The position numbers were made by a program, and so were the translations under genes. Below, one piece after another: positions 1 to 8,797 of a DNA stretch of 64,000 nt. The notes under the pieces were generated by a model that saw nothing but the letters and a program-made list of their open reading frames with translations, did no database searches and was not told the DNA's origin. The stretch comes from Bacteroidota bacterium (lineage in GTDB: Bacteria > Bacteroidota > Bacteroidia > Chitinophagales > Saprospiraceae): contig JASBVF010000055.1 of the NCBI GenBank assembly GCA_030147525.1, positions 62,001 to 126,000 of the forward strand. The letters are read 5' to 3'. The stretch's first letter is position 1; the number at the start of each line of letters is the position of its first letter.

Positions 1-3000
1 AGCAACGCCTGTGTGCCTACAGACGAAGATGGTGACGGCTACGTCGGAAACTTCCCGGAATCACATCCTGATTTCGATCCGGATGACAATGATCCTTGCG
101 TGCCGCAAGTATCAGCGGGCACCTGTGATTTCGATCAGGACGGCATCATCAATGACCAGGATCCTGACGACGATGGCGACGGTGTGAAAGACGTTGATGA
201 CGTTGATCCGTACAACCCGAACAGCGACAGTGACAGCGACGGTATCACCGATATCGTTGAAACCAAAGGTGACGGTACTTACAACGTCGGTATCGATACG
301 GATCCGCTAAATCCTGATACAGACGGCGACGGAATCCTCGACGGTGTTGAAGATAAAAACAAGAACGGTACGGTGAATACAGGTGAAACCAATCCACTGG
401 ACCCTGACACTGACAAAGACGGCATCAACGACGGCGTGGAAGATGCCAACAAAAACGGCGTCCTCGATCCGGGTGAAAGCGATCCGCTGGATGCCTGCGA
501 TCCTAATGCCACCCAGAGTTTCTGTGACTTTGATGGCGATGGCCTGACCAATGACGTTGATCCGGACGATGATAATGACTGCGTCAACGATGGCAACGAT
601 GTTGATCCGTTTGATCCAAACAGCGATTCGGACGACGACGGCTTCACGGATATCGAAGAGTGCCAGAACGGCAGCAATCCGCTCAATCCATGCGATCCTG
701 AACCGGTAGCTGCAATTTGTTCCGGCTCTGTTGATGAAGATGGCGATGGTTACTTTGGCGATGTAAATCCGAGCAATCCAACATGGGATCCGGACGACAA
801 CGACCCATGTGTTCCGGAGCATACCGTAGGTGCCTGTGACTTTGACAACGATGGCATTCCGAACAGCCAGGATCCGGACGACGATGGTGACGGTGTCAAC
901 GATGTGGACGATGACGATCCGTTTGATCCAAACAGCGATTCAGACGGCGACGGCTACTCCGACATTGATGAAACAACCAACGGTAGCAACCCGCTCGATC
1001 CCTGTGATCCGCAACCGATCTTCGGATGTGGTACGATCGACAACGATGGCGACGGATACTTCTCGGATTTGGATTCTAATGATCCTAATTATGATCCGGA
1101 TGATACCAATCCTTGTATCCCTGAGCTTTGCGGCCCTGCCTGCGATATCGACGGCGACGGCGCTGCAAATGCTAATGACTCGGATGACGACGGCGATGGT
1201 GTTGCCGATGTTGACGACATTGATCCATGCGATCCTGAAAGCGATACAGATGGTGATGGAATTTCTGATATCGATGAAACAACGAATGGCAGCGATCCGC
1301 TTGACTTCTGCGATCCGAACCCGACACCTGACTGTGGCGGCACAGTAGATGCGGATGGCGACGGCTACTATTCCGATTCCGATCCTACGCATCCAACGTA
1401 TGATCCGGACGATGCTGACCCATGCGTACCAGATGTATGCAGCCCGGCTTGTGACCTTGACCTGGATGGCATTGCCAATAGCCAGGATGACGACGACGAC
1501 AACGACGGCGTACTGGATGCGGATGATATCGATCCTTGCGATCCTGAAAGTGACTCTGACGGTGATGGCATCTCCGATATGACGGAGACGCTCAACGGCA
1601 CTGATCCGCTTGATTTCTGCGATCCGGTCAATACTTCGCCTTCCTGTGATTTTGACGGTGACGGCCTTACAAATGACGTTGACGACGATGATGATGGAGA
1701 TTGTGTAGCGGATTTGGACGATGTCGATCCGTTTGATCCAAATAGCGACTCTGACAACGATGGAATTACGGATGCTGACGAATGTGCGAATCAAACCGAT
1801 CCGCTCGATTTCTGTGATCCAAATAGTGACGCTGACCAGTGTGATTGCGACAATGACGGAGTCCTCAATGTTGATGACGACGACGACGACAACGACGGCG
1901 TGGCAGATGCTGACGATGAAGACCCATGCAACCCTGACAGCGATAGCGACAATGATACAATTTCAGATATTGATGAAACAACCAATGGCAGCGATCCGCT
2001 CGATCCTTGTGATCCGAACCCGGATGTGGCAGCCTGCGGCAACGGTGATGCAGACGGCGATGGTTTCAGTGCAAACCTTGACCCGAGCAATCCACTGTAT
2101 GATCCGGACGATAACAATCCGTGTGTGCCAAATGTAGCTTTTGGCGGATGCGATTTCGACGGCGACGGCCTTGTGAACAGCGTTGATCCAGATGATGACG
2201 ACGACTGCGTGGAAGATGCTCTCGATGTCAATCCTTACAATGCTCAGAGCGATAGCGATCAGGATGGTATCTCTGATTTGACAGAATGCCAGAACGGTAG
2301 CAATCCGCTCGACAAGTGCGATCCGAACCCGACATTTGGTATTTGCGATTGCGATGGCGACGGTATTCCCAACAATCAGGATACTGACGACGACAACGAT
2401 GGCGTACCGGATGCATTTGATGCCGATGATTGTGATCCACACACGGATACGGACCTTGATGGCATTTCGGATATTGATGAAACTACGGCAGGTTCTGATC
2501 CGCAAAACCCATGTGACCCTGACCCGAACAGTCTTGCCTGTGTCGGTGAAGATGCTGACGGTGACGGATACATTGCCAATGCTTCACAGGACGATCCGCT
2601 CTACGATCCGGATGACAACGATGCCTGTGTGCCTTCGCACACTACCGGAGCATGTGATTTCGACGGCGACGGTTTGCCAAACAGCATCGATGACGATGAC
2701 GACGGAGACGGTGTCAATGATGACGATGATGTTGACAAATTCAACCCGAACAGCGATAGTGACGGTGACGGTATTACCGACATCATAGAAACCGGTGGCG
2801 ACGGAAGCTATGATCCGGGTGTCGACAGTGATCCGCTGAACGTCGATACGGATGGCGATGGAATCCTGGATGGCATTGAAGACGCTAACCAGAACGGCCA
2901 GGTTGATCCGGGCGAAACAAGCCCGATCGACACGGACTCCGACAACGATAGCCTGGCTGACGGTTTTGAAGATACCAATAAAAACGGCCAGGTAGATCCG

Positions 3001-3951
3001 GGCGAATCTGATCCGACCAACCCGGATGACGACAACGATGGTATCCTCACCATTGATGAAGATACGGACGGCGACGGTGATGTGACCAATGACGATACGG
3101 ACCTGGATGGAATACCAGATTATCTGGATCCTGACCCATTCGTGTTCGCTCACATGAAAGCCTTCCTGCAAGGACCTTTCGTACAGAGCGCAGGCATGAT
3201 GCATGATAGCCTGCGGTCAAAAGGATTGCTGCCTTTGACGGAACCTTACGCCTCGTTGCAGGTGAATGGCCAGAAACCATTCGTCCACATGGGCGGCGGA
3301 GGAGAAACGGTGAATCCAGATGTGTTCAACGTAACCGGAAATAATGCCATCGTCGACTGGGTGTTTATTGAACTGAGAAGTAAAAACGACCCATCGGTGA
3401 GGTTGCTGACAAGGTCGGCACTCCTGCAACGGGATGGAGACATTGTTGATCTCGACGGGGTAAGCCCGGTTGTGTTCAGGGCCAAACTTGACAGCTATCA
3501 TGTTGCGGTCAGACACAGAAATCACCTTGGAGTGATGAGTGCAGAACCACTGGCACTGACGAGAGATAAACAGGCGCCGGCATCAGTCGACTTTACGACC
3601 GGTACGGGAGTGGCTTACGGTACGCATGCCCAGAAGAAAACTGGCAACTACAACGTGATTTGGGGCGGTAACGCTGACGGTAACAAGTATATCATCTTCC
3701 AGGGTAGTGGAGTAGGTCTTGCAGACCGGGACTTCATCTTCTTCGAAGTATTCCTTGATCCGGCAAACGTGAACGCCAGCTTCAACCATATTGCGCAAGG
3801 CTACAAGCAGGGAGACACGAACATGGATGGCTTTGTGAAATACCAGGGTTTGGGCAACGACGTAGATCAATTAATCTTCTTCAACGTCCTTCAGCACCCT
3901 GCAAATACAAACTTTGCTATCAACTTCTTCATCACCGGACAGCTTCCGTAG
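1..3951 (+). CDS. Giant acidic DxDxDG (thrombospondin type 3-like) repeat surface protein, 5' truncated
   Basis: The reading frame is open from base 1, so the true start lies upstream; the first possible start codon in the window (GTG at 13) falls inside a repeat. About 1050 residues consist of Asp-rich repeats such as DFDGDGLTNDVDPDDD, matching thrombospondin type-3/adhesin calcium loops (DxDxDG), with regularly spaced Cys that may form disulfides. Two Cys-free blocks with DTDGDGILDGxED and NKNGxxxPGE words lie near bases 260-490 and 2785-3010 and bracket the Cys-rich array. The last 270 residues are non-repetitive and include a dockerin-like GDTNMDGFV loop near base 3815. Such proteins are secreted and folded by Ca2+; a structural or adhesive surface role is inferred. 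I saw no obvious T9SS type A tail, so export through the lost N-terminus or an unrecognised C-terminal signal is possible. The extreme composition generates long meaningless antisense frames. Confidence 0.85.
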   Translation, partial: SNACVPTDEDGDGYVGNFPESHPDFDPDDNDPCVPQVSAGTCDFDQDGIINDQDPDDDGDGVKDVDDVDPYNPNSDSDSDGITDIVETKGDGTYNVGIDTDPLNPDTDGDGILDGVEDKNKNGTVNTGETNPLDPDTDKDGINDGVEDANKNGVLDPGESDPLDACDPNATQSFCDFDGDGLTNDVDPDDDNDCVNDGNDVDPFDPNSDSDDDGFTDIEECQNGSNPLNPCDPEPVAAICSGSVDEDGDGYFGDVNPSNPTWDPDDNDPCVPEHTVGACDFDNDGIPNSQDPDDDGDGVNDVDDDDPFDPNSDSDGDGYSDIDETTNGSNPLDPCDPQPIFGCGTIDNDGDGYFSDLDSNDPNYDPDDTNPCIPELCGPACDIDGDGAANANDSDDDGDGVADVDDIDPCDPESDTDGDGISDIDETTNGSDPLDFCDPNPTPDCGGTVDADGDGYYSDSDPTHPTYDPDDADPCVPDVCSPACDLDLDGIANSQDDDDDNDGVLDADDIDPCDPESDSDGDGISDMTETLNGTDPLDFCDPVNTSPSCDFDGDGLTNDVDDDDDGDCVADLDDVDPFDPNSDSDNDGITDADECANQTDPLDFCDPNSDADQCDCDNDGVLNVDDDDDDNDGVADADDEDPCNPDSDSDNDTISDIDETTNGSDPLDPCDPNPDVAACGNGDADGDGFSANLDPSNPLYDPDDNNPCVPNVAFGGCDFDGDGLVNSVDPDDDDDCVEDALDVNPYNAQSDSDQDGISDLTECQNGSNPLDKCDPNPTFGICDCDGDGIPNNQDTDDDNDGVPDAFDADDCDPHTDTDLDGISDIDETTAGSDPQNPCDPDPNSLACVGEDADGDGYIANASQDDPLYDPDDNDACVPSHTTGACDFDGDGLPNSIDDDDDGDGVNDDDDVDKFNPNSDSDGDGITDIIETGGDGSYDPGVDSDPLNVDTDGDGILDGIEDANQNGQVDPGETSPIDTDSDNDSLADGFEDTNKNGQVDPGESDPTNPDDDNDGILTIDEDTDGDGDVTNDDTDLDGIPDYLDPDPFVFAHMKAFLQGPFVQSAGMMHDSLRSKGLLPLTEPYASLQVNGQKPFVHMGGGGETVNPDVFNVTGNNAIVDWVFIELRSKNDPSVRLLTRSALLQRDGDIVDLDGVSPVVFRAKLDSYHVAVRHRNHLGVMSAEPLALTRDKQAPASVDFTTGTGVAYGTHAQKKTGNYNVIWGGNADGNKYIIFQGSGVGLADRDFIFFEVFLDPANVNASFNHIAQGYKQGDTNMDGFVKYQGLGNDVDQLIFFNVLQHPANTNFAINFFITGQLP

Positions 3952-3982
3952 GGTGAGGTTAAGGCGAAGTTTCAACCCACTG

Positions 3983-4030
3983 GAATCAAAGGTTTAGGAA
4001 ATACATATGCTATTTCCTAAACCTTGATTC
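3983..4030 (+). terminator. Long hairpin after the repeat-protein gene
   Basis: Arms at 3983-4003 and 4011-4030 pair over 20 bp with one bulged A and a 7-base loop. It sits 32 bases after the stop at 3951. There is no strong T-run directly after it, so termination or mRNA 3'-end protection are both possible. Confidence 0.55.
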
Positions 4031-4160
4031 TGAGTGAGTTAAGTTGAATTTTGTGATCAGATTTTTTATAAAAAAAGAAAAAAATAAAGATTTTTTTCTG
4101 CGCAAAAAGGAGGGAAAACGGCACGGTTTTTTCACTACATTAAAAGACTGAACGTTGAAC

Positions 4161-4191
4161 TTGCATGGAAGCCGAGAGTTTTGTAATTTTG
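4161..4191 (+). promoter_or_regulatory. Bacteroidota-type promoter (TTG - 20 bp - TAATTTTG)
   Basis: TTG at 4161-4163 and TAATTTTG at 4184-4191 fit the Bacteroidota -33/-7 consensus (TTTG, 19-20 bp, TAnnTTTG). It lies about 115 bases upstream of the secreted protein starting at 4307. Confidence 0.5.
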
Positions 4192-4306
4192 AGGCCTCCC
4201 TTAAGTTATCTCCCTTTTCAACAAGTTTTCCCCTCGTTTCAAAGAAGTCCCCTTATTTTTTAATGGCCAATTAGCCAAACACTAGCGATACATAAAAACT
4301 TAAACA

Positions 4307-5149
4307 ATGAACAAATTAAACACTTTCTGCGCGCTTGCGCTTCTGTTCTTTTCTTTTTCACTTAGCGCTCAGGTTAAATTCAAGATTTCATACAACAAGG
4401 AAACCCAGCGTTACACCGTTTCAGTCGTTCCAACGACTTCCTATTTAACACCACAGAATATTACGGGAACCGGACAGGTTACCATCAAGGTGCCTACCAA
4501 CAAGTTCTTTCCGGTTGATATTGAAAGCAGCCTGGCAGGAATGAACTGGGATGCCAACTCCCGTAACGACTCTCCTTCCGAGCAGCCTGACTTTGACTAC
4601 ATTTCTTTCGGTCTGACTGTTTCGCAGGGTCTTGCCTTTCCTGACTATGAGCAAGGTGTTGAACTTCCATTGTTCAGTTTCCAGAACTCATTTGGTTGCA
4701 CCGGTAAGGTTTACCTCATCGATAACGACGCCGATCCGTTCATGCCGCCTAACAGCCAGATGGCTAATATCGGCAACTCGATCACTATCTTGGGTGCTGG
4801 TGGCGATGCATATGGTGGCCTTTCAGGCAACGGAATGTGTGATTGCAGCGATGAAGGCATAACATCAGTAGAGGAAGAACTTGGCCTTACCAGCTTCCGG
4901 ATATTTCCTAACCCGGCCGTTGAGTTCATCAACCTTGAAATTTACTGGGAAGGTGAAAGAACCGATGCAGTCATACAGGTGGTGGATGCAACAGGCAAGC
5001 AGGTTTTGACCAACAGAGCTTCTATCCAGAAAGGTTCTACACAACAGAAAATTGCTGTCGGCAACCTTGCCGCAGGAAAATACTTTGTGTATCTGCTTGA
5101 CAGCAACGGCGCCTGGAAAATGAATCTGAACAGCTTTACCAAATTGTAA
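4307..5149 (+). CDS. Secreted protein with T9SS type A sorting domain
   Basis: 280 residues. An N-terminal signal peptide (MNKLNTFCALALLFFSFSLSAQ) is followed by a beta-rich domain of unknown function at about residues 23-185 and a typical Por secretion system C-terminal domain at about 195-280 (RIFPNPAVEFINLEI, then DATGKQV and LAAGKYFVYL). That tail directs passage across the outer membrane by the type 9 system, with surface attachment or release. The N-terminal domain type occurs in secreted proteins of this family of bacteria, but I assign no function. It follows the giant repeat protein in the same direction with its own promoter, and its mRNA would continue into three strong hairpins. 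Confidence 0.85.
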   Translation: MNKLNTFCALALLFFSFSLSAQVKFKISYNKETQRYTVSVVPTTSYLTPQNITGTGQVTIKVPTNKFFPVDIESSLAGMNWDANSRNDSPSEQPDFDYISFGLTVSQGLAFPDYEQGVELPLFSFQNSFGCTGKVYLIDNDADPFMPPNSQMANIGNSITILGAGGDAYGGLSGNGMCDCSDEGITSVEEELGLTSFRIFPNPAVEFINLEIYWEGERTDAVIQVVDATGKQVLTNRASIQKGSTQQKIAVGNLAAGKYFVYLLDSNGAWKMNLNSFTKL

Positions 5150-5156
5150 AAAAAAA

Positions 5157-5261
5157 GGGTTATCCGAACAGTGCTTTGGCACTTTGACCCCGGAAAACCC
5201 AAGATAAATGAGAGGGAGAACAGAGAAGTCTATTAGCTTCGGCTAAAAGAATATTCTCTGT
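5157..5261 (+). ncRNA. Candidate structured RNA / 3'-UTR-derived small RNA
   Basis: Directly after the stop at 5149 come two well-formed hairpins. The first pairs 5157-5161 with 5196-5200 and 5164-5166 with 5191-5193, enclosing a GTGC-TTTG-GCAC stem at 5171-5182. The second pairs 5220-5227 with 5254-5261 (8 bp) and carries an inner TTAGC/GCTAA stem at 5233-5246 capped by a UUCG tetraloop. A terminator follows at 5268. Such a series resembles a 3'-UTR small RNA or a stabilising element. It matches no family I can name. Confidence 0.35.
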
Positions 5262-5267
5262 CTATTG

Positions 5268-5297
5268 AGCAGCATCCGTGAGGTTGCTGCTTTTTTT
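5268..5297 (+). terminator. Rho-independent terminator
   Basis: AGCAGCA at 5268-5274 pairs with TGCTGCT at 5285-5291, with an inner CC/GG pair and a GTGA loop, followed by a run of seven T. It ends the transcript of the 4307-5149 gene and its hairpins, and separates it from the convergent gene ending at 5313. Confidence 0.85.
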
Positions 5298-5312
5298 ACT
5301 TTAAAAAACAGT

Positions 5313-6146
5313 TTAATCCCATTCCAGCAGGCCTGGTTCAAATTCGTCGTCGTCCAGTTCGATTGTTTCCGGAACTTCGACTTTTTCGACGCCTTTCCCG
5401 GAGGCTGATTTCCGGGTGATGACGGTGGTCCCGACACCCAGTTCGCCGGTGGCCTGATCGACTTCCAGTTTTACACATGTAAAAGCGAAGGTGAGAAATT
5501 CCGGTCCTTCGAATTCAATGGTGTCTTTTGAATCGGCCTTGATTTTAACGCCCAGCTTTGCTTCTGAAATAATTTCCTGGATGGCAGGTATTTCAATGTT
5601 GCCGCCATTGTCTTTTGTCTTTAAAACGTTGATAGCGAACCCATTGGAAATGATGACGTCGGTGACAAGGAGCATATTTTGAGCATTGTCGCCGAGAAAA
5701 ATTTTGGCTGAAGGATGTGTCAGGTTCAGCTTTCGGTTTTGAAGTGCGCTTCCTAGTTCGTTTTTATCAATTCGCCTGCGGCGAACATTTCTGAAGGAAA
5801 GTGAAATTTCACGGGCGTTGTTCATTTTACTGGAAATGGCAGCGGAGGGCAGGTTGAAACCCTGAAAAATACCGCTGAGCAGATCCACGCCAAAGTCCCA
5901 GTCCATAGACCGGGTTTTTTCAAGGTTTACATTGGAGACGATATCCTCTTTCAGTTCTATCGTTAAAACCGAGTCATCGGAAAGCAAGTGCCGCAGATCT
6001 CCTCGTTTATCGGTTTTGCCGTTTTTTTCAGCGATTACGAGTAACGGTTGGACACTGGCCTCCGGGATTCGCATGGGAGTAGCGTCAAAAAGTTTCCTTA
6101 GTACCGAGGTGGTGTCGTTTTGGCAAATTCTGAATTTAAAAGCCAT
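5313..6146 (-). CDS. Hypothetical protein with gasdermin-like pattern
   Basis: 277 residues, no signal peptide or membrane helix, ending in an acidic tail (ELDDDEFEPGLLEWD). The pattern resembles the gasdermin pore-forming domain. An early Cys (residue 8) is followed by RIPEASVQPLLVI-x-KNG (about 25-43), where gasdermins have a 'P-x(5)-PL-x-V-x-K' element. A basic RNVRRRRIDKNEL stretch follows. Then QNRKLNLTHPSAKI and NMLLVTDVIISNGFAI (about 135-180) parallel the 'RKINFDH...LYVVTE' region of eukaryotic gasdermins. Bacterial gasdermins are 250-300 residues, carry an N-terminal Cys that is palmitoylated and a short C-terminal inhibitory tail removed by a neighbouring protease. No protease gene is adjacent here. 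The gene stands alone, divergent from the exopolysaccharide operon. The gasdermin assignment is by eye and not certain. Confidence 0.4.
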   Translation of the reverse strand: MAFKFRICQNDTTSVLRKLFDATPMRIPEASVQPLLVIAEKNGKTDKRGDLRHLLSDDSVLTIELKEDIVSNVNLEKTRSMDWDFGVDLLSGIFQGFNLPSAAISSKMNNAREISLSFRNVRRRRIDKNELGSALQNRKLNLTHPSAKIFLGDNAQNMLLVTDVIISNGFAINVLKTKDNGGNIEIPAIQEIISEAKLGVKIKADSKDTIEFEGPEFLTFAFTCVKLEVDQATGELGVGTTVITRKSASGKGVEKVEVPETIELDDDEFEPGLLEWD

Positions 6147-6463
6147 GATTAAGATTGAGTTTTTCGTGCTACGCTATTTCATTTTAAAGCATGAGGCGCT
6201 CAGATGACACAACGTAAACAACAAGGTTGAGGAGTAAGCAAATTTTGTTCACAAGATAGAAAAACCTTTCCCCGCATTACATTTTTGCTTACCTTTGCAA
6301 AGCATTTAAGCGTTTTTTAGAGAGTAACTACCGACCGATTAATTTCCAACTCAGCATTTCCGATGGCTTGTTCCCTGGCAAAATAAAACCTTAGCCTGCT
6401 ACTGAACATTTTTTCCAGATAATTGAGAGTCCCCCGCATTTTAATGAGAAAACTTACATCACA
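6147..6463. promoter_or_regulatory. Divergent intergenic region with TAnnTTTG promoter for the polysaccharide operon
   Basis: This 317-base gap separates the gasdermin-like gene from the Wzc-like gene. TACCTTTG at 6290-6297 is a perfect -7 element on the plus strand; no TTG sits at the ideal -33 spacing. It leaves a leader of about 160 bases before the ATG at 6464. I saw no clear promoter for the minus-strand gene and no obvious riboswitch. Confidence 0.5.
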
Positions 6464-8701
6464 ATGGACTTTGGGTATCTTATCAACATACTACTGAGAC
6501 GAAAATGGCTTTTGTTTTCCGTTGTCCTCCTTTCTGCTATTGCCACCTGGTTCTTCATTGGTAGCCTTCCTGATGTTTACAAGGCGAAGGCGGTTATTTC
6601 AACCGGCATCATCGACTACAAAGGCGTCAGTCTCCAAAAGGACAATCCTTTCATTCAAAAATTTCAGATTGAAAGCAGCTTTAACGGCCTGATTGAAAAA
6701 ATGAGGTCGAGAAGCAGCATTAAACCGCTGACCGACAAACTATTGCTGCATGACCTTCAGGCAGCTGACCTGAAAGAAGAACCTTTCAGGAAGCCTGATG
6801 GCAAGGAACTAGGCATCTCTGAAAGCGAATTGAGCAGTCTTGTCATGAGGCTCAAAGCCAATCTCACCGATTCTGTTTTGAATAAAAAACCGCAGCTTGA
6901 AATCCCAGGCGGCAAGCTGGCAGAGGCTTATGATTATGATTATGAAAAATTGCTCAAAAAGCTGGATATCAAACGGATCGGGGAGACCGATTACCTGAGC
7001 GTAGAGTTTGAATCGGAAAAACCTGAGCTCTCATATTTTGTGATCAATACATTTCTGGATGAATTTTTTGCCCTTCACGAAAACGATCTTTCAGCCAAGG
7101 AAGATCAGGTGCTGAAATTTCAAACCGAGCAACTTCGCAGCCGTAGGCAGGAACTTGACTCGCTCATTGAAGAGATCAACCAGTACAAAAATTCTCACCA
7201 GCTTGTTGATGTGTCAAAACAACGGGAATCAATTGTTGGACACATCAGGGAGCTTGAGTTAAAGCTCGAAGAGCAGCGGCAACGCATCCCCGCTCTCAAA
7301 GGACAAATCAAAATTCTCAACAACGAGATTCTCAAATATAACAAGGAACTTGGGGATTACATGGCCTCGAATATTCACTTCAGTGAAGAATATGAGTCTA
7401 TAGACCGCCGCATCAAAGCACTTCAGGATCAATACGTTGAGAATTTGAGCGCCGGCAAAAGTACCGACGCCATCAATTTAAAAATCGAAGCACTCAGAGC
7501 GGAGCGCTCAAAATATATTGCTAATTCAGTCTCAGCCGTAAGCGGCAAGGCTAAGGAAAACATTGACAAACAGGTGAGAGACTGGATCAAGGAGAGCCTT
7601 GAAAAACAACTTGACCTTGAGTTGGCCGAGGCAGCCTTTGCATCTTACCAGAAGGAAGTGATTAAGCAACAGGCAAAAGCCGATCAATTGTTGCTGAATG
7701 ATAATGAGCTTGCCAGCCTGGAAGCTGAAAAAAGCCGGGTGGAAAAAGAATATCAGCGGGTCAGGTCAGAATATGACGATGCCAAGCTTTATGTTGACGG
7801 ATCTGAAAACCCGCTCACCGTAATCGAGCCGGCGCTGATGCCTGACGAGCCGGAGTCCAAGCACCGGGCAGTTTTCGCTGCGTTTGCTGGTATTGCGAGT
7901 GGCTCGCTGGCGAGTATCGTACTTTTTTTGCTGGCGTTCATCGATTCAAGTTTGCAATCGCCGGCCCAGTTTAAGCGTACCATAAACCTGCCGTTGCTGG
8001 GCTATGTGAATGAGGTGAAAGGGCGCAGTATCAATCTACAACGTCTTTTTTCACAGGCTACAAGTGATGCTGAGCTTGAGATTTTCAAAGAAAACATTCG
8101 GAAACTTCGAACGAGTATCGAAACTTCCGGCGCCAAATGTTTTCTGTTTGTTAGCTCCAAGGAACAGGAAGGCAAATCTTTTCTAACATTGTTACTGGCC
8201 TATGCGCTCAGTTTGAATGGCAAAAGGATTTTGGTTATCGATACTAATTTTAAAAATAATACCCTCTCAGGTTTTAAAAATAAGCAGGCTTTCGAAATTG
8301 AGACAGGCGCCACTTCGGCGGGTTTTTTAGATAAATTCCGGCCAGCGGCCAGCCAACCGGCGGCAAGTGCTTTCAAGCAGGATGACAACCTTAAAAATAT
8401 CACCATTCTCGGCAACAAGGGCGGCAGCCAAAGCCCGTCAGAGATTCTCGCTGGCAAGGATTTCCAGAAAATAATTGACAAATACAAACAGCAATACGAC
8501 TTCGTTTTTCTGGAAGCGGCGGCAATGAATAAATATTCGGATGCCCGGGAATTACTGCCTTATACGGAGAAATTGATTGCCATCTTTTCAAGCCAAAAAC
8601 CGGTTGGCAGCGCTGATAAAGAAACGATTGCATTTTTACAGAACATGAATGGTAAAATGTTCGGTAGTATTTTAAATAAAGTTGACCTGAAGAATATTTG
8701 A
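6464..8701 (+). CDS. Wzc-like polysaccharide chain-length/co-polymerase protein with degenerate tyrosine-kinase domain
   Basis: 745 residues. A transmembrane helix near residues 18-36, a long periplasmic coiled-coil region (about 180-430) and a second helix near 466-492 define a polysaccharide co-polymerase (Wzz/GNVR) of the inner membrane. The cytoplasmic part from about 545 has the BY-kinase/ParA-like fold but is degraded. The Walker A region reads SSKEQEGKSF (GKS kept). Walker A' is VIDTNF rather than the usual DxDxR. The Walker B position reads FLEAAA in place of DTPP. The end lacks the Tyr-rich cluster used for autophosphorylation. It probably sets chain length and couples polymerase to export without full kinase activity. 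It opens a plus-strand locus of polysaccharide genes to 15051. ATG at 6464 was chosen because it directly precedes the first helix. Confidence 0.85.
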   Translation: MDFGYLINILLRRKWLLFSVVLLSAIATWFFIGSLPDVYKAKAVISTGIIDYKGVSLQKDNPFIQKFQIESSFNGLIEKMRSRSSIKPLTDKLLLHDLQAADLKEEPFRKPDGKELGISESELSSLVMRLKANLTDSVLNKKPQLEIPGGKLAEAYDYDYEKLLKKLDIKRIGETDYLSVEFESEKPELSYFVINTFLDEFFALHENDLSAKEDQVLKFQTEQLRSRRQELDSLIEEINQYKNSHQLVDVSKQRESIVGHIRELELKLEEQRQRIPALKGQIKILNNEILKYNKELGDYMASNIHFSEEYESIDRRIKALQDQYVENLSAGKSTDAINLKIEALRAERSKYIANSVSAVSGKAKENIDKQVRDWIKESLEKQLDLELAEAAFASYQKEVIKQQAKADQLLLNDNELASLEAEKSRVEKEYQRVRSEYDDAKLYVDGSENPLTVIEPALMPDEPESKHRAVFAAFAGIASGSLASIVLFLLAFIDSSLQSPAQFKRTINLPLLGYVNEVKGRSINLQRLFSQATSDAELEIFKENIRKLRTSIETSGAKCFLFVSSKEQEGKSFLTLLLAYALSLNGKRILVIDTNFKNNTLSGFKNKQAFEIETGATSAGFLDKFRPAASQPAASAFKQDDNLKNITILGNKGGSQSPSEILAGKDFQKIIDKYKQQYDFVFLEAAAMNKYSDARELLPYTEKLIAIFSSQKPVGSADKETIAFLQNMNGKMFGSILNKVDLKNI

Positions 8702-8797
8702 GGCTCGCCGGGTAGGAAGGTTTTGAAACAGGGCTGAAATGCCTGGAACCGACGGCCTTAAACACACGGGTTCTTTAATCTCATAAACACAGAACTT

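Larger units (their letters stand above)
3952..4306. other. Intergenic region, hairpin plus AT-rich leader
   Basis: No coding sequence is seen here. It holds a long hairpin at 3983-4030 just after the repeat-protein stop, an A/T-rich stretch near 4065-4100 and a good Bacteroidota promoter at 4161-4191. Confidence 0.7.

Noticed and set aside
940-1794. Long minus-strand frame inside the DxDxDG repeat gene
   Set aside because: The repeated GAT/GAC codons give Ile/Val-rich antisense frames without meaning; no start signal or domain is seen.
13-3951. Repeats in the first 4 kb as a CRISPR array or tandem DNA repeat
   Set aside because: The repeats are protein-level (DxDxDG) with variable codons and lengths and keep the reading frame, so they are coding repeats.
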